25,261 bases of DNA from Bacteroidales bacterium. GTDB taxonomy: Bacteria; Bacteroidota; Bacteroidia; Bacteroidales; UBA932. The position numbers were made by a program, and so were the translations under genes. Positions 24,495-25,261 of the stretch are shown piece by piece. The DNA lies in NCBI GenBank assembly GCA_017615445.1, contig JAGAAD010000103.1:1-25261 (forward strand), written 5' to 3'. The notes below the pieces were generated by a model. That model had not been told where the DNA came from, searched no databases, and was given only the letters and a program-made list of their open reading frames with translations. Position 1 is the stretch's first letter. Each line of letters starts with the position of its first letter.

Positions 24495-25261
24495 ATGGCA
24501 AAATCTATATGTCTGTATTTCCAGGTCCATCAGCCTACCAGGCTTCGTCAGTATCGCTTCTTTGATATCGGCAAGGACTCACACTACTACGATGACTTCG
24601 CCAACAGGACGATCCTGAAGAGGGTCGCCCGCAAGTGCTACCTCCCGATGAACGAGCTTCTTCTCGGGGCAATCAAGGCCGGCAAAGGCAAGTTCAAGGT
24701 GGCTTTCTCGCTGTCAGGCTCCGTGCTCGAGCAGTTCGACAGGTATGCTCCCGAGGTGATCGAGAGCTTCCAGCAGCTTGCGAAGACCGGCTGTGTGGAA
24801 TTCCTTTCCGAGACTTATTACCACTCCCTCGCTTCGATAGGAAACGAAGCCGAGTTCCGTCATCAGGTCCTCAAGCACCAGGCGGCCATCAAGGAGTACT
24901 TCGGCCAGACGCCCACGACCTTCCGCAACACCGAGCTCGTCTACTCGGACGGCATCGGCAAGCTGGTCTACGACATGGGCTTCAAGACCGTGCTGACTGA
25001 AGGCGCGCGCCACATCATGGGTTGGAGGAGCCCGAACTACATCTACTCGAATGATTTCATCGAGGACCAGAAGCTCCTTCTGCGCAACTACATGCTTTCA
25101 GACGACATCGCCTTCCGTTTCGGAACTCAGGGCGCCGTGACGGCGGACACCTTCAAGGAGGCTCTGGATGCAGCTCCGGGAGAGGTAATCAATCTTTTCA
25201 TGGACTACGAAACCTTCGGCGAACACAACAAGGAAGAGTCCGGTATCTTCGATTTCATGAA
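24495..25261 (+). CDS. GH57 family alpha-amylase/glucanotransferase, 5' part
   Basis: The first 255 codons are present and the frame runs off the window. The start SICLYFQVHQPTRLR carries the GH57 motif 1 (HQP). Further motifs are LSETYYHSLAS, FRNTELVYS with the expected nucleophile E147, and FMDYETFGEH with the expected acid/base D237. GH57 enzymes cleave or rearrange alpha-1,4-glucans and retain configuration. The order glgB, debranching enzyme, glycosyltransferase, GH57 matches a gene group I know from Bacteroides. It begins 12 bases after the glycosyltransferase stop and is probably in the same transcript. Confidence 0.92.
   Translation, partial: MAKSICLYFQVHQPTRLRQYRFFDIGKDSHYYDDFANRTILKRVARKCYLPMNELLLGAIKAGKGKFKVAFSLSGSVLEQFDRYAPEVIESFQQLAKTGCVEFLSETYYHSLASIGNEAEFRHQVLKHQAAIKEYFGQTPTTFRNTELVYSDGIGKLVYDMGFKTVLTEGARHIMGWRSPNYIYSNDFIEDQKLLLRNYMLSDDIAFRFGTQGAVTADTFKEALDAAPGEVINLFMDYETFGEHNKEESGIFDFM

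Overview
The window looks like chromosomal DNA from a GC-rich member of the Bacteroidota, probably Bacteroidales. The grounds are: promoters of the TAnnTTTG (-7) type ahead of several transcription units; almost no Shine-Dalgarno sequences; a eukaryote-type glycogen branching enzyme followed by a debranching enzyme, a glycosyltransferase and a GH57 amylase; a very large NtrY-like sensor kinase; and a sigma-54-type response regulator without a DNA-binding domain. There are no rRNA or tRNA genes, no CRISPR array and no prophage.

Layout. 1-220 is the end of an OmpA-type protein, convergent with a condensation-fold acyltransferase gene; a hairpin between them ends both. At 1678-3769 a two-gene minus-strand unit encodes a secreted protein and an M16 zinc peptidase. 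It diverges from a long plus-strand run: dnaX, lptB, the response regulator, cmk, ispH, then efp (own promoter), rlmH and the 1133-residue sensor kinase (3811-13467). A second unit, engB-prs-small membrane protein-der (13588-16764), follows. A minus-strand Y1 (RAYT-like) transposase gene sits at 16770-17741. From 17805 run xseA and xseB, then a glycogen cluster: glgB, debranching enzyme, glycosyltransferase and the start of a GH57 enzyme cut by the window edge.

How the genes work together. dnaX, lptB, cmk, ispH, efp, rlmH, engB, prs, der and xseAB are housekeeping genes for replication, outer-membrane assembly, nucleotides, isoprenoids, translation and ribosome assembly. The response regulator and the kinase flanking cmk-ispH-efp-rlmH look like an NtrY/NtrX-type pair. 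The last four genes form a glycogen synthesis and turnover group.

The most interesting signal is a REPIN/RAYT-like system. Two 75-bp imperfectly palindromic elements share 61 of 75 positions. One lies in frame inside the 3' part of the transposase gene. The other forms the 3' end of the kinase gene 3.4 kb away. A different long hairpin element separates xseA from xseB, and a related-looking fragment appears to form the tail of the small membrane protein. Other points: promoters that imply leaderless mRNAs, and an Asn in the debranching enzyme where I expect the catalytic Asp.
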